Source of the DNA: Clostridium amylolyticum
Lineage (GTDB): Bacteria > Bacillota > Clostridia > Clostridiales > Clostridiaceae
DNA length: 64,000 nucleotides
Reading direction: 5' to 3'
Assembly (NCBI RefSeq): GCF_900142075.1
Contig: NZ_FQZO01000007.1
Span: 185,416-249,415, forward strand
Positions 51,599 through 60,709 of this stretch are shown in pieces. Positions within the stretch are counted from its first letter, which is position 1. Every line of letters begins with the position of its first letter. Under the pieces are notes generated by a model that was not told the DNA's origin, ran no database searches, and worked only from the letters and a program-made list of their open reading frames with translations. Made by a program: the position numbers and the translations under genes.

Positions 51599-52912
51599 TT
51601 ATAGTGGGAAGGCTCCGGTGGCTACTGCTGCCCCTACGAATATTAAGAAAATGCCTATAGCCCATTTTGCAGAATGTCTCTGCCATTCTCCCATATCTAC
51701 TTCTGTTAATTGCATTAATAAATATATGAATGCAACTAGTGGACTTAATAGATGGAATGCTTGTCCCATACATGATGCAACACCGATTTGTAAGTTTGTG
51801 AAGCCATAAGCTGCACCAGTCTTAGCAAGGATTGGAAGCACACCATAATAGAATGCATCATTGGATAGTAAGAAAGTACCAGGTATACTAATAATAGCTG
51901 TAATGAATGGGAAGTGTGATCCTAAGGATTTAGGTATTAAGTTAGTCAAGCTTAAAGCAATAGCTTGCGCCATTCCTGACTCTGTTAATATTCCCATAAA
52001 TATACCAGCTGCAAGTACCATAATTATAACTTGAATAGCGCTTCCTGCATGGTGTTCTATAAGTTCTCTTTGTAATTTTAGTGATCTATAGTTTATCATA
52101 AGTGCTAAAGCTGTTCCCATTTCAAAGATAACTACTGCTGGAAGTGTTCCTTTAACCAGTAAGAAAACCACTAAAAGTGTTAAAATTAAGTTTACCCATA
52201 TAAGTTTTGGTCTTTTTAAAGCTATCTCTTCGTCAGAAAGCTCTGCTTCTGATGCTGCAGAAATCTCTGCTAAAGCTTTTTCATCGAAAACTCTGTTGCC
52301 TAATCTCTTACGTTCTTTCTTTCCAAGGTAGTATGCTACGAATATAACATATATCACTGCTAATATCATTCCTGGCACTAAAGGTCTTAATATTTCTCCA
52401 CCTTCAAGGTTTAAGGCTGACATTATTCTTGCAGTAGGTCCACCCCAAGGCAAAAGGTTCATAATGGAGTTTTGTAGTATTATGATGGTTGCTAAATAAA
52501 GTAATTTAAGATCAAGTTTTTTGTAAATTGGCACTAAAGCTGAACAGCAGATCATAGTAGTAGTTGTTCCATCACCGTCTAGGGATACCACTGCAGCTAA
52601 TATAGCTGTTGCTACAAGAATTCTAACTGGGTCTCCTTTAGTTTTCTTAATTGCCCAGTTTACTAATGGATCAAATAGTCCAACATTTATCATAAGTCCA
52701 AAGAAAAGGATTGCAAAAAGCAGCATAGCAGCTGTAGGTGCAACACTACCAATACCTGTCTTACAGAACTTTCCTATTTGTTCAAGACTAAAGCCCCCTA
52801 TAAGAGCAAATGCCACAGGAACCAAAATCAAAGATGTCATGGCAGACATTTTTTTTGTCATTATCAAAACCATAAAGGTAATAACAATTCCGTAACCTAA
52901 AAAAGTTAACAT
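51599..52912 (-). CDS. CitMHS-family citrate/metal:proton symporter
   Basis: The 437-aa protein has about 12 helices and the family segments VVSLDGDGTTTTMICCSALVPIYKKL near 108-133 and LLPWGGPTARIMSALNL near 150, plus FLLSNDAFYYGVLPILAKTGAAYG near 345. CitM-type transporters take up citrate complexed with Mg2+ or related ions and protons. It supplies the neighbouring citrate lyase pathway. GGGGTG lies 10 nt upstream of the ATG. Confidence 0.92.
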   Translation of the reverse strand: MLTFLGYGIVITFMVLIMTKKMSAMTSLILVPVAFALIGGFSLEQIGKFCKTGIGSVAPTAAMLLFAILFFGLMINVGLFDPLVNWAIKKTKGDPVRILVATAILAAVVSLDGDGTTTTMICCSALVPIYKKLDLKLLYLATIIILQNSIMNLLPWGGPTARIMSALNLEGGEILRPLVPGMILAVIYVIFVAYYLGKKERKRLGNRVFDEKALAEISAASEAELSDEEIALKRPKLIWVNLILTLLVVFLLVKGTLPAVVIFEMGTALALMINYRSLKLQRELIEHHAGSAIQVIIMVLAAGIFMGILTESGMAQAIALSLTNLIPKSLGSHFPFITAIISIPGTFLLSNDAFYYGVLPILAKTGAAYGFTNLQIGVASCMGQAFHLLSPLVAFIYLLMQLTEVDMGEWQRHSAKWAIGIFLIFVGAAVATGAFPL

Positions 52913-52937
52913 AATAAGAACACACCCCTTTATATAT

Positions 52938-53021
52938 TTGTAAACGTTTTTTTAAGAGACATAATTATAATATAGTTAGCTAACTTATATTAATTATATA
53001 GAGGTACATTTACAAGTACAA
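52938..53021 (-). promoter_or_regulatory. Citrate transporter promoter with palindromic operator and CcpA-type cre site
   Basis: On the minus strand TTGTAC (53021-53016), a 17-bp spacer and TATAAT (52998-52993) form a strong promoter. Starting at the expected +1 is the perfect palindrome AGTTAGCTAACT (52985-52974) in a longer near-symmetric AATATA...TATATT frame, the likely site for the GntR regulator. Further down, TTGTAAACGTTTTT (52938-52951) resembles a catabolite-responsive element (WTGNAANCGNWNNCW) with its centre TAAACGTT intact. Confidence 0.65.
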
Positions 53022-53155
53022 TATCTTATTACCATATACTTCCATAAATTATGTATTTTGAGTGTTCTTTTTTAATATAGTCTACTTGCCAAAAATATAA
53101 TGTTTTTATGGTAAAATCTAAGTATGATAATAAAGCAATTAAAAGAGGTGGAAAA

Positions 53156-53848
53156 ATGTACCTTATAATGATAGTTGAGGATGATAAAAAATTAGGTGCT
53201 CTTATGCAAAACCATATGGAACGTTATGGATATAGTACTTATTTAGTAGAGGACTTTTCTAATATTAAAGGAGAATTCATTAAAAATAAACCCGATGTTG
53301 TGCTTATGGATATTAACCTTCCCTATTATGACGGATTTTACTGGTGCAGACAAATAAGAGAATTATCTAATGCGCCTATAGTTTTTGTATCTGCCAGAGA
53401 AACTGATATGGATCAGGTTATGGCCATAGAAAATGGTGGAGATGATTATATAACCAAGCCCTTTTCCTATGACCTGCTTTTAGCAAAGCTTAAAGGGGTT
53501 ATAAGAAGAGCCTACGGAAGCTATTCGGAATACGTAAATAATGAAATCTACGAATTAAGTGGATTATTTATATATATCAATGAAAATTCCATAGAATATA
53601 AGAATAAGAAAATAGAACTTAGCAAAAGAGAGTTTCATCTTTTATACTGCCTTGCAAAAAATATAAATAAAATAGTATCTAGAGAAACGTTATTAGAAGC
53701 TTTATGGAACGATACAGAGTTTGTTGACGATAATACCTTATCTGTAAATATAACAAGGCTTAGGAAAAGGTTAGAGGATATAGGTATAAAAGAGGCTATT
53801 GAAACTAAACGTGGTCAAGGTTATATGCTTATTAATAATTGGAATTAG
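53156..53848 (+). CDS. OmpR-family response regulator, BceR type
   Basis: The 230-aa regulator has a receiver domain (IMIVEDDKKLGALM with Asp-Asp, VVLMDINLPYYDG with phosphoacceptor Asp near 50, and Lys in ITKPFSYD near 100) and an OmpR winged helix (IELSKREFHLLYCLAKNINKIVSRETLLEALWND). The ATG at 53156 follows GAGGTG; a longer frame is rejected. It pairs with the kinase 54 bp downstream and likely activates the ABC genes at 55310. Confidence 0.92.
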   Translation: MYLIMIVEDDKKLGALMQNHMERYGYSTYLVEDFSNIKGEFIKNKPDVVLMDINLPYYDGFYWCRQIRELSNAPIVFVSARETDMDQVMAIENGGDDYITKPFSYDLLLAKLKGVIRRAYGSYSEYVNNEIYELSGLFIYINENSIEYKNKKIELSKREFHLLYCLAKNINKIVSRETLLEALWNDTEFVDDNTLSVNITRLRKRLEDIGIKEAIETKRGQGYMLINNWN

Positions 53849-53902
53849 TCATGCTTATTTGATTTACAACTGCTTTTAATATATTTTAAGATGGTGAAAT
53901 TT

Positions 53903-54955
53903 ATGAAATTAAAAGACTTTATTAAGGATAGATTAAAATTTGCTATTATATACTTTATGAATACCTTTTTAGTTATCTTGGTGCTGTATCTCACCTTAGT
54001 TATAAATAAAATAAAAATAAAAGAAAATAATATACTTTATGCTATACTTCTTTCTATATCATTATTTGCAATTTTTTTAATATACGATTATTACAAAAAT
54101 AAAAGTTTTTATAAGCATCTTAATAACCTTCTCAAGGCTGAAGATGATTTAGATTACATATTAAACATAGGTAATACTGCCAATAGAGAGCAAGAAATGT
54201 ATAAAGAAGTTTTAATTAAAGCTTATAAAGTCTTTGAAGGAAGATCTTTAAGGCATGAAGATAATCATAAAAAATATATTTACTTTATAAATCAATGGGT
54301 GCATCAAATGAAAACTCCTGTATCTGTAATAAATCTTATTGTCCAGGAGCATATAAACGAAGAAAATAGAAAAGTTCTTGACAGTATCTATGAAGAAAAT
54401 GAAAAACTGTCTCATGGACTGGATATAATGCTTTATAATGCTAGGATTAATGACTTCAACATTGATTTTAATGTAGTGGATTTGAACCTAGTGCAAATAG
54501 TGAGAAAAGTAATTAATGATAATAAAAAGCCTCTTATAAGATATAATATCTTTCCAAGAATCAACAACACCGATGATATAAATGTTAACACCGATGAGAA
54601 GTGGCTTTATTTTGTTATAAATCAAATTCTTAATAATGCCATTAAATACTCAAAAAGTAAAAATAAAGAAAAAAGGTTTATAACTTTTACCATGGAAGAA
54701 GAAGCCTCTAAAGTTATTCTTTCTATAAGCGATGAAGGTATTGGTATACCTAAAGAGGATTTAAACAGGATATTTCAGCCTTTTTTCACTGGGAAAAATG
54801 GAAGGGAAACTTCCGAGTCCACTGGTATGGGTATGTATCTTTCTAAAAAAATATGTGAACATCTGGGTCACGAACTATTAGTAGAATCTTCACAAAGAAA
54901 AGGAAGTACTTTTTCTATAGTTTTTTATAAAGGAAAGAATCTATTTAGACTCTAG
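53903..54955 (+). CDS. Intramembrane-sensing histidine kinase, BceS type
   Basis: The 350-aa kinase has two N-terminal helices separated by only a few residues (about 14-35 and 42-60), so no extracellular sensor, as in BceS kinases, which read the transporter state. The H-box is WVHQMKTPVSVINLIVQEH near 132, and the ATPase part has NNAIKYS (N box), DEGIGIPKEDL and TGMGMYLSKKI. GGTG lies 8 nt upstream of the ATG at 53903. A terminator follows. Confidence 0.92.
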   Translation: MKLKDFIKDRLKFAIIYFMNTFLVILVLYLTLVINKIKIKENNILYAILLSISLFAIFLIYDYYKNKSFYKHLNNLLKAEDDLDYILNIGNTANREQEMYKEVLIKAYKVFEGRSLRHEDNHKKYIYFINQWVHQMKTPVSVINLIVQEHINEENRKVLDSIYEENEKLSHGLDIMLYNARINDFNIDFNVVDLNLVQIVRKVINDNKKPLIRYNIFPRINNTDDINVNTDEKWLYFVINQILNNAIKYSKSKNKEKRFITFTMEEEASKVILSISDEGIGIPKEDLNRIFQPFFTGKNGRETSESTGMGMYLSKKICEHLGHELLVESSQRKGSTFSIVFYKGKNLFRL

Positions 54956-55044
54956 TATTTAAGATTATGCATATCTACATTGTTCTTTCTATAATTCCTT
55001 TGATAGAAAGCTTTCAATATTGTAAGGTTAATTTTAAATTTGAA

Positions 55045-55079
55045 AGAGAAATCCATACATTGGTTTCTCTATTTTTTTT
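55045..55079 (+). terminator. Terminator after the histidine kinase gene
   Basis: AGAGAAATCCA (55045-55055) pairs with TGGTTTCTCT (55061-55070) with one bulge, then ATTTTTTTTA. It separates the two-component genes from the ABC genes. Confidence 0.8.
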
Positions 55080-55309
55080 ATAATGTATATAGATTAAGGA
55101 ATGATACCATTTCACATTTAAAGAAATACAATCATTCTTTTTATCTGATCGCTACCATTGCTAACCCCCCCATCTTCTATCAAAGTGGGGGATAAGCACT
55201 GCTACGCGCCTAGATAAGTTCTTCTAAGATTCAGATGGGGTCAAAAAACAAACCCCACCTGAACCTAAGAATCACTTGATTAAATTTTATATAGGAAAGG
55301 AATGATACT
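55080..55309 (+). promoter_or_regulatory. Region upstream of the BceA-type gene, disrupted by a structured repeat
   Basis: TATAAT at 55079-55084 is a possible -10 without a clear -35. AAGGAATGATACCAT (55096-55110) recurs as AAGGAATGATACTAT at 55298-55312, where it is the ribosome-binding site and start of the ATPase gene. The two copies flank the structured repeat at 55140-55281, as if the element had inserted next to the original translation start with duplication of about 15 bp. Confidence 0.5.
55140..55281 (+). repeat. Structured dispersed repeat, copy 2 (related to 20130-20279)
   Basis: CCCCCCA and TGGGGG (about 55164-55190) form one hairpin. GATAAGTTCTTCTAAG follows, then TTCAGATGGGGT pairs with ACCCCACCTGAA around a short A-rich loop, and the end is CTAAGAATCACTTGATT. 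Same orientation as copy 1. No ORF is carried. Confidence 0.75.
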
Positions 55310-56077
55310 ATGTCAGTTTTAAAAGCTGAAAATATAACTAAAATTTATGGTGATAAAAGAGGAGGTCTGAAGGTTAAAGCCTTGGATAAGTTTAGCATTA
55401 ACATTGAAAAAGGTGAATTCGTAGGTGTAATGGGACCTTCAGGCAGCGGTAAAAGTACCCTTTTAAATATACTAGCTACCATAGACTCTCCCAACTCTGG
55501 AGAACTTTTTATAAACGGTGTAAATCCTACAAGTTTAAATGAAAAAGAAAGCGCCTTGTTTAGGAGAAGAGAGCTTGGATTTATATTTCAGGATTTTAAT
55601 CTCTTAGACACCTTGTGCATAAAAGAAAACATTATCCTTCCTTTGGTTTTAGACAAACTTAAGGTAAAAGACATAGAAAAAAGGGTGGAAGATATAGCTT
55701 CTCTCTTGAATATAAAGGATATTCTAGAGAAGAGACCTTATGAAACTTCAGGGGGACAGCAGCAAAGGGCAGCCTGTGCCAGAGCACTTATCCATAATCC
55801 TTCTATTATTCTAGCTGATGAACCTACAGGCAACCTAGATTCTAAGGCTTCTCAAGATGTTATGGAGTCTTTAACCCATCTCAATACAGAAAAGAATGCT
55901 ACTATTATGATGGTTACTCACGATCCCTTTGCCGCTAGCTTTTGCCATAGGATAATAATGATTAAGGATGGAAAATACTTTTTAGAAATAGTAAGAGGAG
56001 GCACAAGGCAAGCTTTCTTTAAAGAAATAGTAAATTCCCTGACATTGTTAGGAGGAAAATATAATGACATTGCGTAA
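55310..56077 (+). CDS. Antimicrobial-peptide ABC transporter ATPase, BceA type
   Basis: The 255-aa ATPase has Walker A GPSGSGKST near 43, GFIFQDFNLLDTLCIKENI (Q-loop), signature TSGGQQQRAACARALI near 147 and Walker B IILADEPTGNLD, the MacB/BceA group pattern. It drives the FtsX-type permease encoded by the next gene, with 14-bp overlap. AAAGGA lies 8 nt upstream. The Bce modules release peptide antibiotics such as bacitracin from lipid II-cycle intermediates. Confidence 0.93.
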   Translation: MSVLKAENITKIYGDKRGGLKVKALDKFSINIEKGEFVGVMGPSGSGKSTLLNILATIDSPNSGELFINGVNPTSLNEKESALFRRRELGFIFQDFNLLDTLCIKENIILPLVLDKLKVKDIEKRVEDIASLLNIKDILEKRPYETSGGQQQRAACARALIHNPSIILADEPTGNLDSKASQDVMESLTHLNTEKNATIMMVTHDPFAASFCHRIIMIKDGKYFLEIVRGGTRQAFFKEIVNSLTLLGGKYNDIA

Positions 56078-58028
56078 TATTGCTTTAAAAAATATAAAAG
56101 GTAACTTAAATAAATATGTAATGTATTATTTAAGCAACACCTTAGTGGTAATGATTTTCTTCATATTTGCAAACTTTATATTTAATCCTGAGATTAATAA
56201 CGTAAAAGTTATGGGAAGCATTGGAGCTTTGGCTTCTAGGGTTATGTTACTTTGTGAGTTTTTAATAATAATTTTCACCTTGGTTTTCACTATATACTCC
56301 TTATCCAACTTTTTAAAAAGCAGAGAAAAAGAGTTTGGACTTCTTTCCATGTTTGGACTTACAAAAAGAGAAATAAGAAGCTATGTTATGTTTGAAAATA
56401 TTATAGTGTCCATAGTTTCTATAGCTACTGGTTTGTTACTGGGAATATTATTTTCCAAACTATTTTTTATGGCTATTGCAGCTATTTTAACTTTGGACCA
56501 GGAAATTCCTTTTAATATATCATTAAAAGCACTCCTTATCACAGTAATATCCTTTATAACTTTATTTCAAGGCATAGCCTTTATAACCAGCTATAAGATT
56601 AAAAACAACAATATAATTCAGCTATTAAAAGGAGAAAGAGTTGCAAAGCCAGCTCCTAAATTCTCAACTTTTAAAGCTATTTTATCCATACTACTTATTG
56701 CAGCAGGTTACATTATGTCTATATATTCTGGTACAGCAATTATATTTACTATGTTTCCCATATTAGCTGTTACTGTGCTGGGAACTTATCTCTTATACTC
56801 TCAATTTAGCGTGTTTTTTACCAACAAGCTTCAGAATAATAAAGGTGTTTACTATAAAGGCATTAACATGATAACCTTGTCCCAAATTATATATAAACTA
56901 AAGGATAATGCTAGGATACTATTTATAGTTTCCATACTAGGAGCAGTAACCTTAACCGCTTCTTCCAGCGTATATTCTTTTCAAAAAAGTCTTCAAACAG
57001 GTCTTACTTTAAACTATCCTCAGGATATAAGTTTTATTGAACAAGGAGAGGATTCTCACAAAGTAATACCTCCTGAAACCGTGGAGGATATATTAAAAAA
57101 AGGCGGGCATGAAATAAATCATAAAAACAAACTTATTCTTCTAAAAGCCCATAATGCTGCTTTTCCTACTAATAGTGATTCCTCAAAGGATAATAACCTT
57201 ACAAATAAAAAAGATTTTTATATTATAAGCATCAAAGATTACAACCTATTAGCTAAACAACAAAAAAAACCTGCTATTGCCTTAAAGGATGAAGAAGCAG
57301 TTATTCATTCTTACAGCTTCATGGGTCCTAAGGAAGTAAAATTATTTTCTAACTCAGATACAATAAATGTACTGGTGGAAGAGCAAAAGAAAAGCTGGAA
57401 GATTAAAGAGGAAATTAGCGGTGGAATAATAAATGCTGATGCAAAAAACACTAATACTATTGTAATTTCTGATGAAGAATTTAATAAGCTATTAAATAAA
57501 GTCCATGAAGATAAAGTACTTACTTACTATAGCTATAATATGAAAAATTGGATGAAATCTGCAAATGAGGTATCAAAAATAAAGTCCATGGTACCAAAGG
57601 AACAGCAAAAAGCCTTTACGGAAAGAGTGGTAGACTTTTCCGCATTAATGAAGGGTATGTCCTTATTCTTCTTCATAGGAACTTTCATAGCAGTGCTATT
57701 CTTCATAGCCACAGGAAGCATATTATACTTTAAACTATTTAATGAAATCCAAAAAGATAGGCAAGAATTTATATCCTTAAAAAAGATGGGTATGTCCCAA
57801 GAAGAAGTGAAAAAAATAATAAGCGCTCAATGTTTCATACTATTTTTCCTCCCCTTCGCCATATCCTTCAGCCACACTTGCTTTGCCATCAAAGCCCTAA
57901 GCAATCTTTTAGGAGGAAACTTAACCCTATACTTAATGACCATAGTATCAATATACCTAGCACTGCAAATTATTTTTTATACCTTCTCCAAAACCATGTA
58001 CACCAAGCAAATCAACCACTGGCAGTAA
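56064..58028 (+). CDS. Antimicrobial-peptide ABC transporter permease, BceB type (FtsX family)
   Basis: The 654-aa permease has about ten helices: one N-terminal, three forming the first FtsX unit (about 55-190), further helices at 210-310, then a large extracellular domain (about 310-520, polar and Lys/Asn-rich) and the second FtsX unit (about 530-650). This is the BceB layout, where the large loop binds the peptide or target lipid. GGAGG lies 7 nt before the ATG inside the bceA-type gene. It completes a BceRSAB module. Confidence 0.92.
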   Translation: MTLRNIALKNIKGNLNKYVMYYLSNTLVVMIFFIFANFIFNPEINNVKVMGSIGALASRVMLLCEFLIIIFTLVFTIYSLSNFLKSREKEFGLLSMFGLTKREIRSYVMFENIIVSIVSIATGLLLGILFSKLFFMAIAAILTLDQEIPFNISLKALLITVISFITLFQGIAFITSYKIKNNNIIQLLKGERVAKPAPKFSTFKAILSILLIAAGYIMSIYSGTAIIFTMFPILAVTVLGTYLLYSQFSVFFTNKLQNNKGVYYKGINMITLSQIIYKLKDNARILFIVSILGAVTLTASSSVYSFQKSLQTGLTLNYPQDISFIEQGEDSHKVIPPETVEDILKKGGHEINHKNKLILLKAHNAAFPTNSDSSKDNNLTNKKDFYIISIKDYNLLAKQQKKPAIALKDEEAVIHSYSFMGPKEVKLFSNSDTINVLVEEQKKSWKIKEEISGGIINADAKNTNTIVISDEEFNKLLNKVHEDKVLTYYSYNMKNWMKSANEVSKIKSMVPKEQQKAFTERVVDFSALMKGMSLFFFIGTFIAVLFFIATGSILYFKLFNEIQKDRQEFISLKKMGMSQEEVKKIISAQCFILFFLPFAISFSHTCFAIKALSNLLGGNLTLYLMTIVSIYLALQIIFYTFSKTMYTKQINHWQ

Positions 58029-58076
58029 GAGGCTTTATGTGTGCAGAGGAAGTTACATTATCAAGAATTCAATACA

Positions 58077-58127
58077 TTAAACAAGGTAAGGGAGCTAGTA
58101 TAGCCTAGTTTCTCTTACCTTGTTTAA
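58077..58127 (+). terminator. Hairpin after the BceB-type gene
   Basis: TTAAACAAGGTAAGGGA (58077-58093) pairs with TCTCTTACCTTGTTTAA (58111-58127) over 17 bp with one G-T. There is no strong U-tract, but it lies 50 bp after the stop codon and most likely ends the transcript. Confidence 0.65.
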
Positions 58128-58174
58128 TAATAGAATTAATTAAAACTTTTCCCATTGAAATTAACTAAATCCAG

Positions 58175-58633
58175 TTAATATGGCTTCTTTATTATATGCT
58201 GCCAATTCCATGGCAGCGGATAACTTTTTATATGCTCAAACTTTTTAACCTTAACGCTTCCAAAGGCTCCAGTCTCAATTATTATTCTATCATCCCCCAC
58301 AATATTAACAGGACCAACAAATGGGTGTACTATAACTTCTAATTGAATTAAATATCCACTATCCCTTTTAACACTTACTATATCCACACTATAGGGAAAT
58401 ATTATGGGTAATTCACTTAAATATTCTTTATAATAATTATTAATTTCTTGTTGCATATATGGAATTAGTAATGAAATGACCATATCTTTATATATTGCTT
58501 CCTTTGAGTTTTCAGATGCTTTGCTTTGTTCAATCTCAGTCCTTGGTTTTACAGTTATTTCACTAGCATAACATGGTATAGTAAAAGTTGTTATGAATGT
58601 TATAAAGAATATAAAACTCATAATTTTTTTCAA
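58175..58633 (-). CDS. Exported DUF3888-type protein
   Basis: A TTG at 58633 has GAGGTG 7 nt upstream; the product (152 aa) then starts MKKIMSFIFFITFITTF with a cleavable signal peptide ending near CYASE. The mature part has SLLIPYMQQEINNYYKEYL near 55-75, the DUF3888 hallmark of an Ile-Pro followed by Asn-Tyr-Tyr. Several homologues in Bacillus and Clostridium are linked to sporulation, but function is unknown. Monocistronic. Confidence 0.75.
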   Translation of the reverse strand: MKKIMSFIFFITFITTFTIPCYASEITVKPRTEIEQSKASENSKEAIYKDMVISLLIPYMQQEINNYYKEYLSELPIIFPYSVDIVSVKRDSGYLIQLEVIVHPFVGPVNIVGDDRIIIETGAFGSVKVKKFEHIKSYPLPWNWQHIIKKPY

Positions 58634-58642
58634 TAGTATCAC

Positions 58643-58934
58643 CTCTTACAAATCTTCTCAAAATAGTTTTTGTTAATAATTAGATTTATATTCTGAAAAT
58701 GCAAAGTGATACTAAAATGGGAGGCTTATTCTGAATAATAAATAATCTCAATAAATGTCTATAAAAATCTTTCAAACTTTATTTTAAATTAGTATTCAAA
58801 AAGAAGTTCACAGTTCCCCTTTTCTAAGCAATGATGGAATAAAAGCAAAAATATTTAATATTGGAATAATTAAAAGTGACAGAGGCATGTACACTGCTAT
58901 CTCCATTAAACTCATCAATGGAATATAAATAGAA
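58643..58934. other. Intergenic region without a supported gene
   Basis: AT-rich spacer. A 35-codon minus-strand frame (58808-58915) encodes a hydrophobic stretch but has no ribosome-binding site; see the rejected list. Confidence 0.4.
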
Positions 58935-59624
58935 TTAAAGAGATTTTATATACAAGTTTTTAGATAACTCACAAAGCCTCTCCTCATCTAAGATATATAC
59001 TTTTTTATTCTCGTACTTTATAATTGATTCTTCCTCAAGCTCTTTAAAGGTTCTATTTAAGTGCTTATAACTTGTTCCTAAAAATTGAGCAATTTCTTTT
59101 AAGGATGAATTTAAATCTATATAATTTCTATCTGTTATATGCTCTACTAAATAGCTAGATAACCTATTAATAAGTGGATATACAAAGTTGTATGAACTAT
59201 TATTAATGGTGGCATAAAGTTTGTCGCTTAAAGAGTCTATTAAATGGTGTAAAAACTTTAGGTTATTTAAATAATCTTTTCTAAGTATGTCTACTGGTAT
59301 TCCTATCAAATAAGTGTCTTCTACAGCATCAATATTACAGAGTATAGGAATGTTTTTTAAAAGCTCTAAATCTCCTATGGAAATAAAATCTTTATAAAAC
59401 TTCAAAAACATGGACTTACCATTTTCAAAAAGATAAGAAATTTTGATTTTTCCATGCACAAGCAAATAATAATATTCAAGATTACACTGTGCTTCTAATA
59501 TATATTCATCTTTTTCATAAAAATGAAGTTGTGCATGTTTTAATATATCCTTATCTAATATATCTTCTATATTATGCTTATCAATATAATGGCTTAAAAG
59601 TTTATTGTCCAAAATTCTTCTCAT
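58935..59624 (-). CDS. Crp/Fnr-family transcriptional regulator (YeiL-like)
   Basis: The 229-aa protein has a cyclic-nucleotide-binding-type beta barrel (about 25-120, LLVHGKIKISYLFENGKSMFLKFY) and a C-terminal helix-turn-helix (SLKEIAQFLGTSYKHLNRTFKELEEESII). The conserved cAMP-contact residues are not evident, so it probably senses something else. AAGGAG lies 6 nt before the ATG. It is divergent from a DUF606 transporter pair, its likely target. Confidence 0.88.
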   Translation of the reverse strand: MRRILDNKLLSHYIDKHNIEDILDKDILKHAQLHFYEKDEYILEAQCNLEYYYLLVHGKIKISYLFENGKSMFLKFYKDFISIGDLELLKNIPILCNIDAVEDTYLIGIPVDILRKDYLNNLKFLHHLIDSLSDKLYATINNSSYNFVYPLINRLSSYLVEHITDRNYIDLNSSLKEIAQFLGTSYKHLNRTFKELEEESIIKYENKKVYILDEERLCELSKNLYIKSL

Positions 59625-59716
59625 AATCTCTCCTTAATATCTCATATGTCATATACAGCTTTATATAAATATTGTAATTTATTTATAAGATGCAGTAAAT
59701 CATAGGAGGTATTTAT

Positions 59717-60139
59717 ATGTATAAAAACTTAGCTCTTATAAACGGTGTTATACTTGCTATTATGGTTTTCTTTAACGGGATGCTAGCAGGTATAACAGGA
59801 CCTTATATGAGTACGCTAATATTTCATATGCTAGGATTTATACTCATTATAATTATATCTATAATAAAGAAAAATAAGTTTTCAAATTTAAAAGACTTAC
59901 AACCCATCTTTTTCTTATCAGGTGTACTAGGTGTTATAACTATACTCTTAAACAATTTGTCTATACCTAGAATAGGGGTAACCCTTGTTACAGGAGTAAG
60001 TTTATTTGGACAAATTGTAATGTCTAGCTTAGTAGAACATTTTGGATTGTTTGGAATGCCAGCTAATAGATTTAAGAAAGAAAAAACCTTAGGGTTTTCA
60101 ATGATTTTACTTGGAATAATAGTGATGATCACTATGTAA
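59717..60139 (+). CDS. DUF606 (YdcZ-like) DMT-superfamily transporter, first half
   Basis: The 140-aa protein has five hydrophobic helices and the family segments ILAIMVFFNGMLAGITGPYMSTLIFH and LNNLSIPRIGVTLVTGVSLFGQIVMSSLVEHFGLFG. DUF606 proteins are half-size DMT transporters that often come in pairs; the second half is 11 bp downstream. GGAGG lies 7 nt before the ATG. Substrate unknown. Confidence 0.88.
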   Translation: MYKNLALINGVILAIMVFFNGMLAGITGPYMSTLIFHMLGFILIIIISIIKKNKFSNLKDLQPIFFLSGVLGVITILLNNLSIPRIGVTLVTGVSLFGQIVMSSLVEHFGLFGMPANRFKKEKTLGFSMILLGIIVMITM

Positions 60140-60150
60140 GGAGGGAAAAA

Positions 60151-60615
60151 ATGATATATATATTCTTAGCTTTTCTAACTGGGATAACAATAGTTATGAA
60201 TATGATGCTAAATGGAAAGCTTGCTTTAAAAGAAGGCATGATAAATGGAGTTATTATAAACTATTTTATGGCTACCATATCATCTATTATACTCTGTGCT
60301 ATTATGTTGGAATCCATGCCATCTTATTGGGCTATAAAGTCTGTTCCCCTGCCATATTTTTTAGGAGGTTTATTGGGAGTTTTTACCACCTATATGTTTA
60401 ACATTATAGTGCCAAAAGTACCAGCGGTATATATCGTTATACTTCGCTTTATAGGTCAAATCCTTACAAGTGCTATTATAGATTATATATATTTAGGCAT
60501 TTTTTCTAAGGGTAAGGTGATTGGTGGACTATTGTTTCTCATAGGGCTTATAATCAATGCAAAAGTTGATAATAAATATGCTGAAGTTAATTATTCATTA
60601 AATAAAAATTATTAA
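60151..60615 (+). CDS. DUF606 (YdcZ-like) DMT-superfamily transporter, second half
   Basis: The 154-aa protein has five helices and the same fold as its neighbour (FLTGITIVMNMMLNGKLALKEGMINGVIINYF, GGLLGVFTTYMFNIIVPKVPAVYIVILRFIGQILTSAIIDY). AAGGAGGG precedes the ATG. It probably forms a heterodimer with the preceding gene product and is controlled by the divergent Crp-type regulator. Confidence 0.88.
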   Translation: MIYIFLAFLTGITIVMNMMLNGKLALKEGMINGVIINYFMATISSIILCAIMLESMPSYWAIKSVPLPYFLGGLLGVFTTYMFNIIVPKVPAVYIVILRFIGQILTSAIIDYIYLGIFSKGKVIGGLLFLIGLIINAKVDNKYAEVNYSLNKNY

Positions 60616-60662
60616 AGATATTATAAATTATAAGATTATGCTTTAAGTCAGTGTTGATAAAC

Positions 60663-60692
60663 AAAACGGACAAGTCCGTGCTTGTCCGTTTT
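60663..60692. terminator. Bidirectional terminator between DUF606 and FakA-like genes
   Basis: AAAACGGACAAG and CTTGTCCGTTTT form a perfect 12-bp stem with a 6-nt loop and T-rich flanks, serving two convergent genes. Confidence 0.9.
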
Positions 60693-60709
60693 AGCATTAT
60701 ATTTATTGC

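Noticed and set aside
58808..58915. 35-codon minus-strand frame encoding a hydrophobic peptide (MSLMEIAVYMPLSLL and onward)
   Set aside because: No ribosome-binding site before the ATG and no promoter or terminator context; could be a remnant of a membrane gene but cannot be supported.
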